Positions 38,118 to 48,136 of a DNA stretch of 48,208 nt are shown piece after piece. The translations under genes were made by a program, and so were the position numbers. The DNA comes from Sporisorium sorghi (Eukaryota > Basidiomycota > Ustilaginomycetes > Ustilaginales > Ustilaginaceae): assembly GCA_023212695.1 (NCBI GenBank), contig JALCCG010000164.1:412-48619 (forward strand), read 5' to 3'. The notes under the pieces are model-generated. The model searched no databases and was not told the DNA's origin. It saw nothing but the letters and a program-made list of their open reading frames with translations. How positions within the stretch are numbered: the first letter of the stretch is position 1; every line of letters begins with the position of its first letter.

Positions 38118-39773
38118 TCAGACCTTGGCGATCCACTTGCCGCTAGCGAGGTGGAAGCGCACCTTGGCGATGATGAGCGTGCCGATGAGCGTGGTGCCCG
38201 CTGCCCAGATAGCGAGCGCAGTGTAGTTCCCGTCCATGCTGCTGACCAACGTCGTCGAAATGACGGGGCCCACCAGCGTCCCTGGCGCCGCCATGGTCCA
38301 CATCAGCCCCAGCTTAGCGCCCGCATTCTTCGGCGAGATCTGCGCCACGCACGACGCCACCGTCGCAATGCTCCCGCCGGACGCCACACCATACGTGATG
38401 GCCAGCACGAACACGCCCGCCTTGGTCAGCGTCAGGCCCGGGATCGGCCAGAACAGCACCAGCGACAGAAAACTCGCAAATCCAAACAGACTCAGCACGT
38501 TGAACCTGCCGTACCTGTCCGCCAGCGGACCCGACGCCAGGCGGCCGATCATGCTCGCCGCATTGATCACCGCCACCATGTGCGTAGCCATCGACGGCGA
38601 GAAGCCGACCTTTTTTGCGTACGATGCGATGTTGAAGAAAGGCACGAAGAAGTTGATCAACAGCACGGCGACTCCGACCACGTACAGCGTGTACGTCGAC
38701 GCATCCTGCGTGAGCAGAGTCCACGCCTGCGACCAGGGCTGGTGGAGCGCCTTGGGCGTAGGCGGCAGCCGCGGGCGCATCGGCACACTGCTAATCGTCA
38801 ACAGCACAGCCAGCAGCACCGCGGCGATGCGCACCCCCCACCCGAACCCGATCCTGGGATGCTCGAACAGCGCACTCAGCACCAGCGGCCACACGATCCC
38901 GCCGAAGCTCGCTGCGCCGATGATGACCGACATCGCAGTCCCCTTGCGCCTGTCAAAGTATTGGTTCACCAACGCGCACCCAGGCAGGAAGAGCATGCTC
39001 CCGCCCAGCCCGAACAGCACACCCTGCACCAAAATCAGCTCCGTCAACGTCGTACAAAACGACACGCCCAGCATCGACACAAACGTGATCACGCTACCGC
39101 AAACGAGCACCCAGCGACTGCCATAGTCGTCCGAGATCTTGCCAAACACGAAGGAGCCGCCGAGGATCATGAACGTCTGCAGACTGCCGATCCAGCTGAC
39201 CGTCGAGGCGGGCAGGTGCGCGAGCTGGTGCGAGACATAGTAGCTCTGGAACACGCCGTACGAGGTGAGCAGGCCGAAGTTGGTCATGATGAGCACGAAG
39301 GTGCCGGCGACCACGAGCCATGCCTGCACGCCGCCATCGGGTGCCGGGCGATAGTCCGTTGTCGGGGATGCCTTTTCGATGTCGGAGCTGATTGAGGTGT
39401 CAGACTTGGCATCGGCGAGCTTGGGACGGTCGAGCTTGTCGAACGATGCACGAGGCGTGTTGGCGACAAGCGTGTTGGCGCAGGTCTCGACGTCGATCTG
39501 CACATCGTCGGTTTTCGACTTGGCGAAATCGTGTGGGTATTGTTGTTGAAGCAAACGCTGAGCGAGGCACTTGGGCGAGACACCCTTGGCGCCCGTCACC
39601 GCGTTGCTGGATGGAGACGTGGGCAGAGTGTTGTTGAGCGAAAGGCTGTTGCACCGAGTAGGTGCTGCTGTGTTGACTGCCGTCGCATCAGCTGATGATA
39701 TCGTCGTTGATGTTGTCGAAGACGATGAACATGACGAGCGCGCCTCCTCTGCTGAAACACGTGTAGGCGTCAT
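38118..39773 (-). CDS. MFS transporter, monocarboxylate (MCT/SLC16) type
   Basis: A single exon encodes 551 residues from the ATG at 39771-39773 (MTPTRVSAEEA); an in-frame ATG at 39930-39932 would add 53 residues and is less likely. Residues 1 to about 145 are a cytoplasmic Ser/Thr-rich tail. PDGGVQAWLVVAGTFVL opens the transporter and is the MCT-family signature ([D/E]GG[W/Q]GW-like). Twelve transmembrane helices follow, with the loop 2-3 motif GKISDDYGSRW and its repeat GPLADRYGRF after helix 8. The family moves monocarboxylates such as lactate, pyruvate or related acids across the plasma membrane; related yeast proteins (Mch type) have unclear substrates, so the cargo is open. It faces the alpha/beta hydrolase gene tail to tail. 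Confidence 0.92.
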   Translation of the reverse strand: MTPTRVSAEEARSSCSSSSTTSTTISSADATAVNTAAPTRCNSLSLNNTLPTSPSSNAVTGAKGVSPKCLAQRLLQQQYPHDFAKSKTDDVQIDVETCANTLVANTPRASFDKLDRPKLADAKSDTSISSDIEKASPTTDYRPAPDGGVQAWLVVAGTFVLIMTNFGLLTSYGVFQSYYVSHQLAHLPASTVSWIGSLQTFMILGGSFVFGKISDDYGSRWVLVCGSVITFVSMLGVSFCTTLTELILVQGVLFGLGGSMLFLPGCALVNQYFDRRKGTAMSVIIGAASFGGIVWPLVLSALFEHPRIGFGWGVRIAAVLLAVLLTISSVPMRPRLPPTPKALHQPWSQAWTLLTQDASTYTLYVVGVAVLLINFFVPFFNIASYAKKVGFSPSMATHMVAVINAASMIGRLASGPLADRYGRFNVLSLFGFASFLSLVLFWPIPGLTLTKAGVFVLAITYGVASGGSIATVASCVAQISPKNAGAKLGLMWTMAAPGTLVGPVISTTLVSSMDGNYTALAIWAAGTTLIGTLIIAKVRFHLASGKWIAKV

Positions 39774-40564
39774 GGTGATGATGGGCTGTTCGCCAACGAT
39801 GTCAATACTTTGCTTGACAATGATTGTAGACGGCAAAGAAACAGCGAAGAGATGGAGAAGAGTGGTACGAAGGGATACTCGATCAGGAGGACAACAGCAC
39901 CACTCATGGGTTATATGAAAAGAATCTCTCATTGGCAAGGGCCGAACATCACGACGACTAGCCGACAGAACCGAAACGTCGGACACACGATGTGGCCTAT
40001 GAACGAATCAAGACGGCCTGCTCTTGCAAGAGATAGGGAGGGACAGGCAATGCCACTTGGGAGAGGCAAGACCGTCATTCCCGACGATTTTGCACTATCC
40101 GAAGGGTCAAAGGATTTTCGGTCCCTGGCAGCTCGGAGAAAGAGACGGAAAGGAAACAGCTGCCACGAGGATAGGAGAATTTCTTTCGAGCCGAGAGGAT
40201 AAGCTGCCAGATCGTCGCACTTCACGGCAGAGGCCAGGCCGAGAGATAGGAACGGGCAAGAAGGAGTTTTGTTCGGAGAGAAAATTTCGTTGACCGTCAT
40301 CATCGCCATCGTCGTTTCGTTGCGCTGTCCGACACGCCGTCAAATCCGAAAAGAATGAAGCCGCATTTGTTGCGAGTTGATCTAACATTTATGAATTGCC
40401 GGAAAACTCGGAACTCGGCCATCAAACCTCCACTCCAAGAGCGCACGGTCTTTGACACTGACATCGACCGAACCTTCCACAACCATCTCGATCGTCGGAA
40501 GGGGGAACACGGCACGGGACGATGTGATAGCTCAGCACAGCTGACTGTCGCGTAGCGGGAAACC
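39774..40564. other. Divergent promoter region, MFS and F-box genes
   Basis: About 790 bp between two diverging starts. I see no gene; the small open frames lack recognisable features. It should hold both promoters. Confidence 0.55.
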
Positions 40565-42163
40565 ATGTCGAGTCCACCGTCGCAGCCGTCGATTGCCGAT
40601 GCGGCCAGGTTGATGGACTCGCTCGGTCTGGGTTCGATGCCTCCAACAAAGACGATTGCGCCAACATCCATATCAAATGCTCTCAGTGCAGGTCGTAGCG
40701 GATCGCCTAGACAGCATGCACGAAACGGTCTTGGATCGAAAGACACCCCACAATCGCAAGGATCGCAAGGCGTGACATCGAGCAACGACATTGCACCACC
40801 AGCCAAGTCATCAGTGCCATCCTTCGTTAATCTCGCCAACGAGCAAAGACGCATCCCCAGTCTACCCGCTGAGCTCATCTTCCAAATCGCCACACACCTA
40901 GTGTCTACTTCGCAGGTACCTCTACACTGTAGCAGCGACGTACGGCCGCCCACTTTCCCCTGCAAACACTCCTTCCCGCCATACACAGCCCTCTCACCCA
41001 CCAGCTCCGACCTACACGCCCTACTATCGCTATCATCTGCATCAAAAGCCTTCCGCAACACCCTCGTACCGCTCATCTGGCACACCATCGTCATTCGCAC
41101 GCCCCAGCACCTTCCGCGTCTCGCCGCACTCCTGCAGAGCTACGACACGCTCTCGGTGCGCTCGACGTCTCCGCACCAGCGACGGCGCAGCTCAACACCC
41201 ACATACCCAACTTTGCGACACCCGCTCCCGCACATGCGCAGTCTCGTCGTTTCCATCCCGGACAAATACATGGATCTGGATCAGGCGTACCTGCTGACGC
41301 TGCTGCGCTCGATGGACCTCGCGCACACGCAGCAGCTCGAGCACGTGTACTGGTCGGCCGAGGCGGTGCCGAACCCGGCTGTGTGGGCGCTGCTCGCTCC
41401 GTCGCTGAGGAGTCTCGAGCTGGACGGGCGGACGTTCTATCAGGGGCATCGGGGGATGGCGGGGCTGGAGCGGTTGGAGAGCTTCAAGATGGTAGGGTAT
41501 GAGAGCACGTTGTTGCCGAGTGGTGTTGTGGCGGTGTTCCAGGCGCGGGGTGGGGGTGAGGTGAGGGAGGTGAAGGAGGTGCCGGAGGGGGCGGAGGTGG
41601 ATGAGAGGAGGAATAGGGGCGAACAGGTCAGCCCGTTGGTAGAGTTGCAAGCGTCGACGGCTCACAGACAAGCTCGGCATCTCGACCCCCAACCACCACC
41701 ATTCGCACCGCCTTCACCGTCATCACCGCCATCCTCCATCCACCGCGCACTAATCCACCTCTCATTCAGCACCTCCAAAACCTCCCTGCTGCACCAACCC
41801 GCCCTCATCCCGCGCTTTGCCGGCCTCACCCACCTTGACATCTTCCCCATCACCCCGGAACCGCCCCTCTCCCGCAGCATCCTCGCCGCCGCCCCTACCC
41901 TGACGCATCTCCGCCTCGTGCTCGACATCTCGGGCGCCTTTGCCAACTACGACAAGCTCTGGGCCGACCTCACGGGCCAGCTGCCGCTGCTGGAGTGGCT
42001 GCAAGTGGATCCGATGCCGCAGCAGAACACTGCGCCTAGCTTTTGGGAGTTCGTGGAGAGAGCGCCGAGGTTGAGGTGGATCAACGGGAGGGACGTGGAG
42101 AGTTTCCCGCCGTGCTTTGGCGATTTTGATCCGGGCAAGCCGTCTGGCGCTCTGCCGTTTTAG
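40565..42163 (+). CDS. F-box-like protein
   Basis: A single exon encodes 532 residues. Residues 1-95 are disordered. An F-box-like segment follows at about 97-165: RIPSLPAELIFQIATHLVST, a short insertion, then LLSLSSASKAFRNTLVPLIW and HTIVIRTPQHLPRLAALLQS, the typical L-P-x-E-[IL] start with the S-x-x-W turn region. The rest has leucine-rich, LRR-like segments (HPLPHMRSLVVSIPDKYMDL, LRSLELDGRTFYQG, HLRLVLDISGAFANYDKLWA), as in many fungal F-box proteins, interrupted by a Gly/Glu/Arg-rich and a Pro-rich insertion (about 315-390). F-box proteins bind Skp1 in SCF ubiquitin ligases and choose substrates; the substrate here is unknown. The gene faces MED16 with 300 bp between stops. Confidence 0.75.
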   Translation: MSSPPSQPSIADAARLMDSLGLGSMPPTKTIAPTSISNALSAGRSGSPRQHARNGLGSKDTPQSQGSQGVTSSNDIAPPAKSSVPSFVNLANEQRRIPSLPAELIFQIATHLVSTSQVPLHCSSDVRPPTFPCKHSFPPYTALSPTSSDLHALLSLSSASKAFRNTLVPLIWHTIVIRTPQHLPRLAALLQSYDTLSVRSTSPHQRRRSSTPTYPTLRHPLPHMRSLVVSIPDKYMDLDQAYLLTLLRSMDLAHTQQLEHVYWSAEAVPNPAVWALLAPSLRSLELDGRTFYQGHRGMAGLERLESFKMVGYESTLLPSGVVAVFQARGGGEVREVKEVPEGAEVDERRNRGEQVSPLVELQASTAHRQARHLDPQPPPFAPPSPSSPPSSIHRALIHLSFSTSKTSLLHQPALIPRFAGLTHLDIFPITPEPPLSRSILAAAPTLTHLRLVLDISGAFANYDKLWADLTGQLPLLEWLQVDPMPQQNTAPSFWEFVERAPRLRWINGRDVESFPPCFGDFDPGKPSGALPF

Positions 42164-42463
42164 AAGGGCGAGATGGGGCGGTTGGGGGAGAGGGGAAGGG
42201 TGAAATTGGTGTCAGTGTGAGAGGGAGTCGCGAGTGGGGGAGGCGTTGGAAGCTCAATCCGACGCGCGGCTGTTTGTCTGACCTGCGCCGGTGTATAGAC
42301 GAGACAAGGCGAGGAGAAGGACGTCGAGTCGACGAACGGGAGCAATTTAAAGCAACGCGGGCTCAACTTTGTCCGTATGCATTCTACTGTCACTTGTCAC
42401 GCATCCACCAAGCAGTCACCCCTGCAAATCCTCTATCGGCATTGCAAACAGCAAGCAAACGAC
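42164..42463. other. Convergent 3' spacer, F-box gene and MED16 gene
   Basis: 300 bp between facing stop codons. It has G-rich runs just after the F-box stop. No gene seen. Confidence 0.5.
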
Positions 42464-45400
42464 CTACAAACCCCACCAAGCGCCTCCGCATAGACAGCTG
42501 AACCTGAACCCCATCGCCGACCCCGACTGCTGCCCCACCTCTACACTGACGAGCCTCGGCTGCGGCTGGAGCAACGGCATGAACGCCGGCACGCTTGGCA
42601 AAGTCACTGCTCCGGACTGCGACGCCGCTGCTGCAGCCTGGTGCTGCATCTGGAGCTGCATGTGCATCATCTGGTACTGCATCATCTGCTGCATCTGCGG
42701 CGGCAGGTTCGGGTCGATCAGCCCAGCCGCTGGACCAGGCGTTGGAGGCGCCAAAACGTACGTTGCTGAAATGGGATCCTGCGAGAGCGCACTGCAGCGC
42801 ACGCAGCGCTTGGCGCGCATGAGCGAGACCCTGACCAGGCTCGGCTCGGCGTCGTTGGCGTCGGCGCCGGCGGTGGATTGGAAAGCAGGTTGCAGTCGCT
42901 GCGCTGTCGACGGGGAGAGGACGGTGGTCGGGTGCGTTCGGAGGAGTGTGGCAGCGTCGTTGACGAGGCTTGCCTGCGTGACGGCGCTGTGCAGCGATAC
43001 TTTGCGCACGATGTCCCGGCGCTGGTCATCGCCTCGCTTGGCCGACATGGCGGATAACGCCTTGAGCAACGCGCCCTCCTTCCCTGCATCATCGCTAAGC
43101 GTGTCACCAGCAACGTTGTCGTCCAGTATCCCCTTTTCGTACAGCACATTGCGCTCATCCGACAGATCCGACGGCGAGATGAACAGCGTCAGCACGTCCA
43201 CCAGCGCTCCCGACTCGACGATCGAGCTGAGCAGCTTGGCCTGCAACCCAGCAGCCGCTGCGTCCTGTTCCGCCTTACCGTTGCCTGCTCCACCGCCCAG
43301 CTGATCAAGCTTGCCACCGTCGAGCGTCGCCCACCAAAAACGATCCGTCTCGCGATTCTGACTCTGACCCGACGCAGCACCGCCGGCGCTCAAGTCGGCC
43401 TCGATCTTGACCAGCACCTGCGCGAACTCGGCCAGATCGATAGACGCATCGCCAACGACTCGGTGCAGTGCATCGCGAGCCAGCGCCATCTGCTCGCTGA
43501 CGGCCAGCAGCCTCCCATCGGCGTTGGCGTCAGCCGGTGCGCTGCTAGACGCGAAGAACGCCGCCGACTCGTCTGCTGAGCTGAAAGCTGTGGGAGGCGG
43601 AAGGTTTTCTTTCTTGGTGGTGCTCGAGATCCACTCTTGAAAGTCGCAAAAGTGGGCGAGGATCTGCAGCACGAGTCGACGTGGCGTGGGCTTGTTGAGC
43701 ATGCGTACAAAGTCGGCTTCGAACATGTCCTGTTCGACCGCCTTGGATGGTGGGACACTCGAGTCTGCATCTGTTTTGGAAACGTCGTCCATCGTTGAAG
43801 TCGCCAGTGCTAAGCGGCTGATACCATCGAGGAGCATCAAGAACCACTGCAGTTGCGCCAACAACGGCCAGACGCTCTCGAGACGGTAGTAGACGCGTTC
43901 GCGTGTCTCACCCGCGTTCGTCGTGGCACTCGCAGTGGCAGTGGCTTTGGCAGTAGCACCAGCCTTCTTCTTGCCATTCTCTGCAGCTGGCTGTGTCGTG
44001 TTCACCGCGACTTCTGCCTTGACACGCGCCAGACGCAGAACCTGGTAGCAGAGCCCCAGTTCGAGCACGAGTCGCTCCAGACGCGCTGTGCGGTTGCCCG
44101 GGACTTTACCATGGTCCATGGCCATGCGGATCTTGAGCAGACGCAGCGCCTGGTGGAACGGGATCGAGTTCGAGTCGTGGCTCGGTCCCTTTTGCGTTGC
44201 ACCCTCGATCTTGACCAGCACATCTTGCCTCTTGGACTCGGTGATCTTGAGCAGGTCGCCGACGTCGATTAAAAGACTGCCAGCTGGCACCTGCGAAGCA
44301 GAGGATGCAAAGGCTCGGCTGATGTCGCTGGGGTCTGACTTGCGCAAACACGACAAGGCGAATAGCTGCGACATACGGAGGCGACTTTCGTCTGCTGCGG
44401 GCTTGTTCTGGTCGGCGGTGCCGTTGGGTTGCGTTGCGCTCGGCTTGAGTGGGTACGCCGGCAGCTTCCACATCACAACACCTTTGTCTGACGAGCCATC
44501 ATGGATGCTAGACAGGGTCGCGACGAGCACGCCGTTGCTCGAGATGACAGGGTTGGAGGAACGCAAGAGCGCTCGTGGTGGTACTGCCGAAAGCTGCCCA
44601 CGGACCACGTCGAGGTTCTTGAGGTCGAAAAAGCCGAGTCGCTCGGAAAGCATGCCGGGCTCTCCATGCGTAGGTGTCAGGCTGGTGAGAACAGCCAGGC
44701 CCGCCACAGCAACGCCGTGAGCGTCGGCAACCAAGGAGGTGACGAGCTGGTTGGTCAACGTCTTGGACTGAGCAAAGCGCAGTTGCCAATCGAGCCACTT
44801 GGGCGCGTGTCCGGTCTTTCTGCATTCGAGCGAGGCGAATGCGTCACTGAGCTCGTTTTCGGCCTTGCACAGGTCCCAGACTGCAATGTTGCTGCGCATG
44901 ATCGACGATGGGCTGTTGCTGGGATCCGCAGAAGTCGGAGCGGCGCTGCTAGGCGCTTCGAGATGCGACGAACATGCGACGAGCCGGAGAGAACCCGACT
45001 TTGCAGCGTCAGCGTCTTGGTTCGAGCCCGCGCTGTCCACCTCTGCCCACGTCAGAATCGAAATCTCGCCCAGGTCGACAGGTGCGGGGACATTATCGTT
45101 GTCGGTAACTCCATTCTCCAGAGCTTCAATCGAGCTGGTATGATCCGCAGATGAGAGAGACAGGGACTGCAAAGGACGCGTGATCATGGTGAGCGAGTCT
45201 GCACGCAGGTCGACCGAGATTTCGGTGAGATGGATGAGCGACGAGCTGCTGGAAGGACGCTTGGACGCGACGAGAAGGACCGAGTCGTTGGTGGGCATGC
45301 CGACAGCAAGATGGGTGAGGTGATCTTGTTCGTCGTGCTCTTGCTCGCCTTCAAGGCTGTGTGAGGTGTGTGAGGCAACATTGTCAGCTGAATGCTCGCC

Positions 45401-46732
45401 GAGGTTGTGGGTGGAATCGAGCGTGATCGGCGATGGCTGCATGCTTGGCGAATAGAGAGAAGACTGGAGGATGGTAGTGAAGAACGAAGAATGCTGGTTG
45501 AGAGGGGAGCTGGCGTCGCCTATTGAGCTGGAGGGTTTGTTGGAGACGGCTTTGCGGTCTGCTCTGCGAGATGAAAGCAAAGTGACCTGGCCATGGTCTC
45601 CAAACACGACGAGTGCCAAATCTTGATCGGGTCCCGAGTCTTCGGTCGATGAGGATGCGGTGGGCACAGTGCTGGGACCACGTGCTGCGAGTCGACTGAA
45701 AGGGCTGGCACCGTAGTGACTCGAAGAGGACGACGGGGAGCTGAGCACGACACGACGATGGCGGTTGAGCCAGACAACTTGTTTAACGCCGCCTCGCAGC
45801 GTGCCGGTATCATTGGCAGGATCGCGACCGGATGGTGATGCTCGACTGCCATCGCCAAGGATTGGGTGTCCCTTGTGATTGACTTTGAGCACATTGTCTG
45901 CTTTTGCCGTCGCCGAAGCCTTGGTTTTGGTGTCAGTGGCATCGACGTTAAGCGTCTGGATGAGCTTCCAATCGTTGAGTGCGCCGGTCTCTGCACGCGA
46001 CCAGAAGCAAAGTCGGGAGAGTGGTCGCTTTGTTGGAGTATCTGAGGTGACAGCGGCGACAGTTGCATTCTGCGGTGATGGTATTACTGGGTCGGAGGAA
46101 GGAAGATTGACGTTGGCGTTGACCACAGGCGCGCTGGCAGAGGCAGTCGCTGATGCAAGCCCATTGGGAAGGAGCACGGGTGCGTGAGGTGAGGCGTTGG
46201 AAGGGCCAGGCTGAGTCGTCGCTTGCGTCGTCGCTGGAAAGTAAGCACAAAGGTAGTAGCCGCAAGGACTGAAAGAGATGTGCGTGGGGTCGTCGAAGCG
46301 TGTCTGCTGTGTCTGGGTGGCATTGGCAGCTGCTGCACCATTGGGCAGTTGCGAGGATGCAGATGCGACTGGACTCGAGGTGAAGCTGGGCTGGTCAGGG
46401 TACAGGTAGCTAGGTCGCAAGGACGGCTTGGATGTGGAAGCGAGCGGATACTGCACGACTAGGTGACCACCGGCTGATTTTGACAAGGCTCGCCGTGAGT
46501 TGGAGGCAGTGGCAAGGACGTTTTGTGGCGACCAGGCGATCTGAGCAAGATCGCATTTCCCCTTTCGCAGGCGCTCGAGCTGTTCGAGGGCGTCGATGCC
46601 ATTTTCGAGACACTTTGCATGGCGGATTGAGTGTCGCTGCTCCTGCGACAGCGGGGTTCTTGACGGCTTGCTTGGCAGACTGGAGGATGCATCGCCGGTC
46701 CGTTGGCGCTTGGCGGGCGTCGAGATCGACAT
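42464..46732 (-). CDS. MED16: Probable Mediator complex subunit 16 (Sin4 type)
   Basis: A single exon encodes 1422 residues from the ATG at 46730-46732 (MSISTPAKRQRTG). The N-terminal half looks like degenerate WD40 blades: CDLAQIAWSPQNVLATASNS, THISFSPCGYYLCAYFPA, RLCFWSRAETGALNDWKLIQ, QVVWLNRHRRVVL, IAVWDLCKAENELSDAF. The helical C-terminal half contains LESVWPLLAQLQWFLMLLDG, and the end pairs a KRCVRCSALSQ cysteine knuckle with SCLCGGAWWGL, the zinc-ribbon-like close found in MED16 proteins. Long Ser/Ala/Thr insertions explain the size. MED16 is a Mediator tail subunit that relays activators to RNA polymerase II. Family assignment rests on overall layout and the C-terminal cysteines; another WD40 protein is possible. 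Confidence 0.7.
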   Translation of the reverse strand: MSISTPAKRQRTGDASSSLPSKPSRTPLSQEQRHSIRHAKCLENGIDALEQLERLRKGKCDLAQIAWSPQNVLATASNSRRALSKSAGGHLVVQYPLASTSKPSLRPSYLYPDQPSFTSSPVASASSQLPNGAAAANATQTQQTRFDDPTHISFSPCGYYLCAYFPATTQATTQPGPSNASPHAPVLLPNGLASATASASAPVVNANVNLPSSDPVIPSPQNATVAAVTSDTPTKRPLSRLCFWSRAETGALNDWKLIQTLNVDATDTKTKASATAKADNVLKVNHKGHPILGDGSRASPSGRDPANDTGTLRGGVKQVVWLNRHRRVVLSSPSSSSSHYGASPFSRLAARGPSTVPTASSSTEDSGPDQDLALVVFGDHGQVTLLSSRRADRKAVSNKPSSSIGDASSPLNQHSSFFTTILQSSLYSPSMQPSPITLDSTHNLGEHSADNVASHTSHSLEGEQEHDEQDHLTHLAVGMPTNDSVLLVASKRPSSSSSLIHLTEISVDLRADSLTMITRPLQSLSLSSADHTSSIEALENGVTDNDNVPAPVDLGEISILTWAEVDSAGSNQDADAAKSGSLRLVACSSHLEAPSSAAPTSADPSNSPSSIMRSNIAVWDLCKAENELSDAFASLECRKTGHAPKWLDWQLRFAQSKTLTNQLVTSLVADAHGVAVAGLAVLTSLTPTHGEPGMLSERLGFFDLKNLDVVRGQLSAVPPRALLRSSNPVISSNGVLVATLSSIHDGSSDKGVVMWKLPAYPLKPSATQPNGTADQNKPAADESRLRMSQLFALSCLRKSDPSDISRAFASSASQVPAGSLLIDVGDLLKITESKRQDVLVKIEGATQKGPSHDSNSIPFHQALRLLKIRMAMDHGKVPGNRTARLERLVLELGLCYQVLRLARVKAEVAVNTTQPAAENGKKKAGATAKATATASATTNAGETRERVYYRLESVWPLLAQLQWFLMLLDGISRLALATSTMDDVSKTDADSSVPPSKAVEQDMFEADFVRMLNKPTPRRLVLQILAHFCDFQEWISSTTKKENLPPPTAFSSADESAAFFASSSAPADANADGRLLAVSEQMALARDALHRVVGDASIDLAEFAQVLVKIEADLSAGGAASGQSQNRETDRFWWATLDGGKLDQLGGGAGNGKAEQDAAAAGLQAKLLSSIVESGALVDVLTLFISPSDLSDERNVLYEKGILDDNVAGDTLSDDAGKEGALLKALSAMSAKRGDDQRRDIVRKVSLHSAVTQASLVNDAATLLRTHPTTVLSPSTAQRLQPAFQSTAGADANDAEPSLVRVSLMRAKRCVRCSALSQDPISATYVLAPPTPGPAAGLIDPNLPPQMQQMMQYQMMHMQLQMQHQAAAAASQSGAVTLPSVPAFMPLLQPQPRLVSVEVGQQSGSAMGFRFSCLCGGAWWGL

Positions 46733-47574
46733 GGCGTTGGCGATGCAGTCCAGCACAGACTCGTCACGCTATGGCACTCGCGAAGAAGAGTCTATAGCAT
46801 GAAGCAAGACGCAAAGAGGGGGATGGTGGTCGGGCTCTCGATGAGATTGGTTGTTGGAAGGGTCTTCTGCTCGTCTGCATTTTGATTCGCGTCTTTCGAC
46901 GTCTGTGCCCGAGAGTTCCGATTTCCGAGGGTCACCGTCGAGTTGAGCATTTAACAAATTTAGAAATTTTTTTCAATCCCTGCAATCGAGATCGATCGGG
47001 TGGATCTTGGACAGCGAACAAGGTTGAGCTCATCTGGGTCGACTTGAGATGGTTGTTGTCCTGTTGTTGACGATGCCACCTTATTTGGAAACAACAAGCT
47101 CGGATTTGCTTTGCAACAGAATTCCTGGATGAAGCCTTGCCGAGAAGCCCACCAGGTGGCACTCACTGGCATTGTCAACAGCATCAAATGAAGTGTTGCT
47201 TGTTTGGACTCGCCTAGCCGCTCGTGGGCGGAGTTTTGGTCTAGCGGTGCGGCGTGAGGAGCAAGAGAATGTTCTTCTGACTTCAGCCCAGCGCGGCGAG
47301 GGTTCGGGCGGTTGAGGTCCGAGAAAATGTAACTTCTCTTTGGGAACGAAAGATCTGCACAAGGCGTATTTGTATGCACGAGCAGCGTGATGGACGATCA
47401 ACTCGAGCTCAAAGAATGAACGACGAAGCGGAGGATTCGCTGGCAGCATGGAAAAGGTTCTGCGAGGCGCGGCAAGAAAATCGAGGGGACCCATCTCGGA
47501 AGAAAAGGAAGAAGGGCCTGCAGCAGTTGACGAGAAGAGAAGAGAAGAGAAGCCCTTTTCTGCGACGCCCCCTC

Positions 47575-47613
47575 TTTTTTTTTTTTTTTTTCCTTTTTTT
47601 TTTTTTCTTTTTT
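47575..47613. repeat. Interrupted poly(dT) tract
   Basis: T17, CC, T13, C and further T run on the plus strand, about 850 bp upstream of the MED16 start. Confidence 0.88.
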
Positions 47614-48132
47614 GGTGTCTTCTGCCTGGCCGAAGAGCATGAGTGTGAATTTTTGAAATGCTGCATTTCCAGCGCGTAAGGAAAGATCGGCGCTTTGTGT
47701 CAGTGTTGTTCTCGCTTCGTTGCAAAGTGACCTGACGGCAAAAGGAGGCGGCTGTCAGCTAGACAGTCATTGCTCAGAAGCACAAACTGCCGTGCTCCAT
47801 TTAGCACCTTTCTGGCTTGCTTTTCCGCCCTCGCTTGTGTGCGTTGCTGTGTTCTTTTACCTTTCCCCGCTGCTGATGATCAGAGTTGTTGATGGTGAGC
47901 TCGCAATCAATTTTCAGAAAAGCTCGTAGAAAAGCAGCGAGTGATGCACGGCAACAATGGAGCATGCTGCTGCTGCTGCAACTGCTGCTTCTGCCTGCCG
48001 TGTTGCCGCATTTCAGCCCGAAGTGCTTCTGCCGTTCGCTCCCTTTTCGTTCTTAGGCTGTGCTGTTGTGCTGTCATGCTGGAAATTTCTCTTTTTTTTT
48101 TTTTTCGTTGAAGATTTGGCTCGGGGATGGTG

Positions 48133-48136
<4 letters not shown>

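Noticed and set aside
39774..39986. N-terminal extension of the MFS transporter
   Set aside because: The outermost start would be GTG; an ATG at 39932 is possible but adds a Cys-rich stretch unlike family N-termini, so the ATG at 39773 was preferred.
46733..46756. Eight-codon extension of the MED16 candidate
   Set aside because: It would start with GTG; the ATG at 46732 is the first eukaryotic start.
47081..47725. 214-codon minus-strand frame with a poly-Lys run
   Set aside because: The lysines come from the poly-T tract; the rest has no recognisable feature.
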